Below are positions 6,677-8,433 of a stretch of DNA of 8,433 nt, piece by piece. Position 1 is the stretch's first letter; every line of letters begins with the position of its first letter. The DNA comes from Planctomycetota bacterium (GTDB taxonomy: Bacteria > Planctomycetota > Planctomycetia > Pirellulales > UBA7805), in assembly GCA_014237955.1 (NCBI GenBank), contig JABABY010000081.1:1-8433 (forward strand). The letters are read 5' to 3'. A program made the position numbers and the translations under genes. Below the pieces are notes generated by a model. It worked only from the letters and a program-made list of their open reading frames with translations. It did not search any database and was not told the DNA's origin.

Positions 6677-8433
6677 TTATCGTAAAAAGGCTGGAAGCTT
6701 TGTCTTCCACCAGGAATTCTTTTCCTCACCGCTCTCCGCTTCTGACACGGCTTCCTTCGAGCGCAGCAATTCTGTTTGACGGACAGTTTCTGGTGCTGAT
6801 GCAATCAATGGTCCAGGCAGGGACACATGCTGCTTTAAAAAACAGGGCCAGTAGCCATCCAAAATCCGTTCGCACTCAGACAACTTGCCACTTGTCAGTG
6901 CAACATGTGCTTGTGTGAGAATGCGCGACAATTCTTTACGCTCATTATCGCTGAAATGCAACTTAGAAACTGCGATATCATCAATCCACACCTTACCCTT
7001 GCCTCTTAATTCAAAACGAACTTGCAAGTCACTTAAATCCGCCACGGGAAGATCGTCGATCTGATAATCAAAAAGCTGCCACTCCGTAGATTTGGGAATC
7101 ATTCCAAATCGATAGATTTCGCGACCCTGATGTCGGCCACTAATCGCCAGTCTCAATGAACCGCTGAAATCTCTCGATGTTTTCAACCATACGGAAAATG
7201 CAAGACGGCCGGTGCGGGGCGGAGAAAATGGATTACTCACAAACGTTGCTGCATTGCCATCGCTCTGCAGGCAGAGTGCCCCTGTGCCTGATTTTTTTTC
7301 CTCTCGATCGATTCGTGTAGAAGTGCCTGCACCACTTGTGAGCTTCCACCCCCGAATATGTCCCTCACTTTCGGGCAATTCAAAGGAGGAATTTTTTAGC
7401 ACATCCATGTTCCGGGATTTTTTTAATTCAATGGTCCTGTCCGCAAGATCATTGATTCTTTGTTGGAGTACGCCCCGCACATCCTGATTGAATGTTACTG
7501 TCACATTGCCAAAGTCCACATCGTCTCCATCAAACTTCAATGCGACAAAATCGTAGCGATCAAGTGGGACGCGGAAATGGCCCTGAACCGTCTTTGGAAG
7601 ATCTTTATTCCTCGAAATATCTTCGAGGGCAACGCCACGGTCGGTGGTTAATCGGAGGGCCACATCGCACTTCCAGTCTGATTGATTGATTAAATATGCA
7701 AACGTTTTTCCATGTACAGAAAGTTTTCGTAATACAATCGGCTCGTGTTCTCCAGAAACCGTCTCATAATTGCCTACCGGCAACTGACGGTAGGCAGAAA
7801 CGAGTGACCGCAATGAATCCTCTTGACCTAGAGTCAACATCCAGCCTCCAATCGCCAACATATCACTATCAGCAGCGGCTAAACTTTTGACCAGGACTTC
7901 CCGATTCATGCTGTCGCTGGGAACCAGGTGCGGTGCAATTCTCGTATGAGTGAACTCGGCACCAAATGGACTTTTGACATCAAAAGATGGAATGCGTATC
8001 TCACGCGGATGCGTTTGCAAGAGATAACCAGGTTTGCTCACTGCGGATAAACGTCGGTCCAATTCCAGCGATGCATCAATCTGGTGGGCGGCAGCAGGAT
8101 CAATGCTAGAAAAGTCTGGCGCAACAATCCGCGAACGCAAAAGTACAATGTCATCCTTATAATTTACATATTTCTCTGGAGCAATGCCGACAGCGAGTAA
8201 CAATTCTTCGACACTGGCATTGGTCGGTAGTGCAGGTCGCAACAGTGAGCCGAGTTCAACGCTTCTCTGCATGGCTGTCGTAGCCACATAGAGCTTGCCA
8301 TTCGGAATAGCGTTGCGAATGTTCCTTGCCAATCGACCATGAAAATCCAAAATCTTCTCCGCTCGCCACTGAAGCCAGGCCGCATGGTGATTGATCCGAG
8401 ACGATTGTTGGTGTGGGCTTGACGCCTTCGACG
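6677..8433 (-). CDS. C-terminal part of a GHL10-like family glycosylhydrolase with carbohydrate-binding-type module (5' end outside window)
   Basis: The frame is open past a TTG at 8350 to the right edge. The upstream residues (INHHAAWLQWRAEKILDFHG) look genuinely coded, so the gene is cut by the window and 584 residues are visible. The start resembles the end of a TIM-barrel of the GHL10/family-10-glycosylhydrolase-like group: a W-x-x-WR helix, then AIPNGKLYVATT. A linking region follows, with DSDMLAIGGWMLTLGQEDSL, then a beta-rich domain (RKLSVHGKTFAYLINQSDW). At about 345-490 is a jelly-roll module of the CBM4_9/galactose-binding type: NSSFELPESEGHIRGW, FSVWLKTS, EWQLFDY, and GKVWIDDIAVSKL. 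The last 90 residues are helical and polar, including CERILDGYWPCFLKQ. It is probably exported and acts on polysaccharide; substrate and catalytic acid residues are not visible here. Confidence is good for the carbohydrate link, moderate for the family. Confidence 0.72.
   Translation of the reverse strand, partial: SKASSPHQQSSRINHHAAWLQWRAEKILDFHGRLARNIRNAIPNGKLYVATTAMQRSVELGSLLRPALPTNASVEELLLAVGIAPEKYVNYKDDIVLLRSRIVAPDFSSIDPAAAHQIDASLELDRRLSAVSKPGYLLQTHPREIRIPSFDVKSPFGAEFTHTRIAPHLVPSDSMNREVLVKSLAAADSDMLAIGGWMLTLGQEDSLRSLVSAYRQLPVGNYETVSGEHEPIVLRKLSVHGKTFAYLINQSDWKCDVALRLTTDRGVALEDISRNKDLPKTVQGHFRVPLDRYDFVALKFDGDDVDFGNVTVTFNQDVRGVLQQRINDLADRTIELKKSRNMDVLKNSSFELPESEGHIRGWKLTSGAGTSTRIDREEKKSGTGALCLQSDGNAATFVSNPFSPPRTGRLAFSVWLKTSRDFSGSLRLAISGRHQGREIYRFGMIPKSTEWQLFDYQIDDLPVADLSDLQVRFELRGKGKVWIDDIAVSKLHFSDNERKELSRILTQAHVALTSGKLSECERILDGYWPCFLKQHVSLPGPLIASAPETVRQTELLRSKEAVSEAESGEEKNSWWKTKLPAFLR

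Noticed and set aside
1..8433. CRISPR array, tRNA, rRNA, insertion sequence, prophage or defence cassette
   Set aside because: I found no regularly spaced repeats, no cloverleaf, no transposase or integrase motif and no defence-type effector. The CPBP (Abi-like) protein alone is not evidence of phage defence.

Overview
The window looks like ordinary chromosomal sequence from a planctomycete, most likely a Pirellulaceae-type (Rhodopirellula/Blastopirellula-like) bacterium. The best evidence is at the left edge: the C-terminus of a cysteine-dense protein built of VPY/YTV-type repeats, a protein class typical of planctomycete cell envelopes. The last gene, a GHL10-like glycosylhydrolase with a carbohydrate-binding-type module, and the use of TTG starts fit the same group. 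The genus is an inference; no rRNA or tRNA is present to confirm it.

Layout, left to right. (1) The end of the YTV-type gene (+, to 305) is closed by a perfect 13-bp hairpin plus T-run terminator (367-404). (2) A secreted lipoprotein version of the YyaL/SSP411 (DUF255) thioredoxin-like family (+, 543-2642) is followed after 144 bp by an L-2-hydroxyglutarate oxidase gene (+, 2787-3992, TTG start). (3) A CPBP-type membrane protease (-, 4031-4711) converges on the oxidase gene and diverges from an AraC-family regulator (+, 5015-5896), with about 300 bp between the two start codons. (4) A two-gene unit (+): a small degenerate Trm112-like protein (6049-6309, TTG start) overlaps by 8 bp a HIT-family (HinT-like) nucleotide hydrolase (6302-6646). 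(5) Convergent to it, with a 30-bp gap, is the C-terminal 584 residues of a large glycosylhydrolase-like protein (-, 6677-8433) whose N-terminus lies outside the window.

How they work together: apart from the coupled Trm112-like/hinT pair and perhaps the divergent AraC/CPBP pair, the genes look like a mixture of housekeeping, envelope and metabolic functions rather than one pathway. I see no mobile element, CRISPR array, tRNA, rRNA, prophage or defence cassette, and no convincing new multi-gene system. The points most worth a second look are the predicted export of the DUF255 protein, the Cys-to-Ser change in the Trm112-like protein, and the 20% cysteine YTV-type tail.
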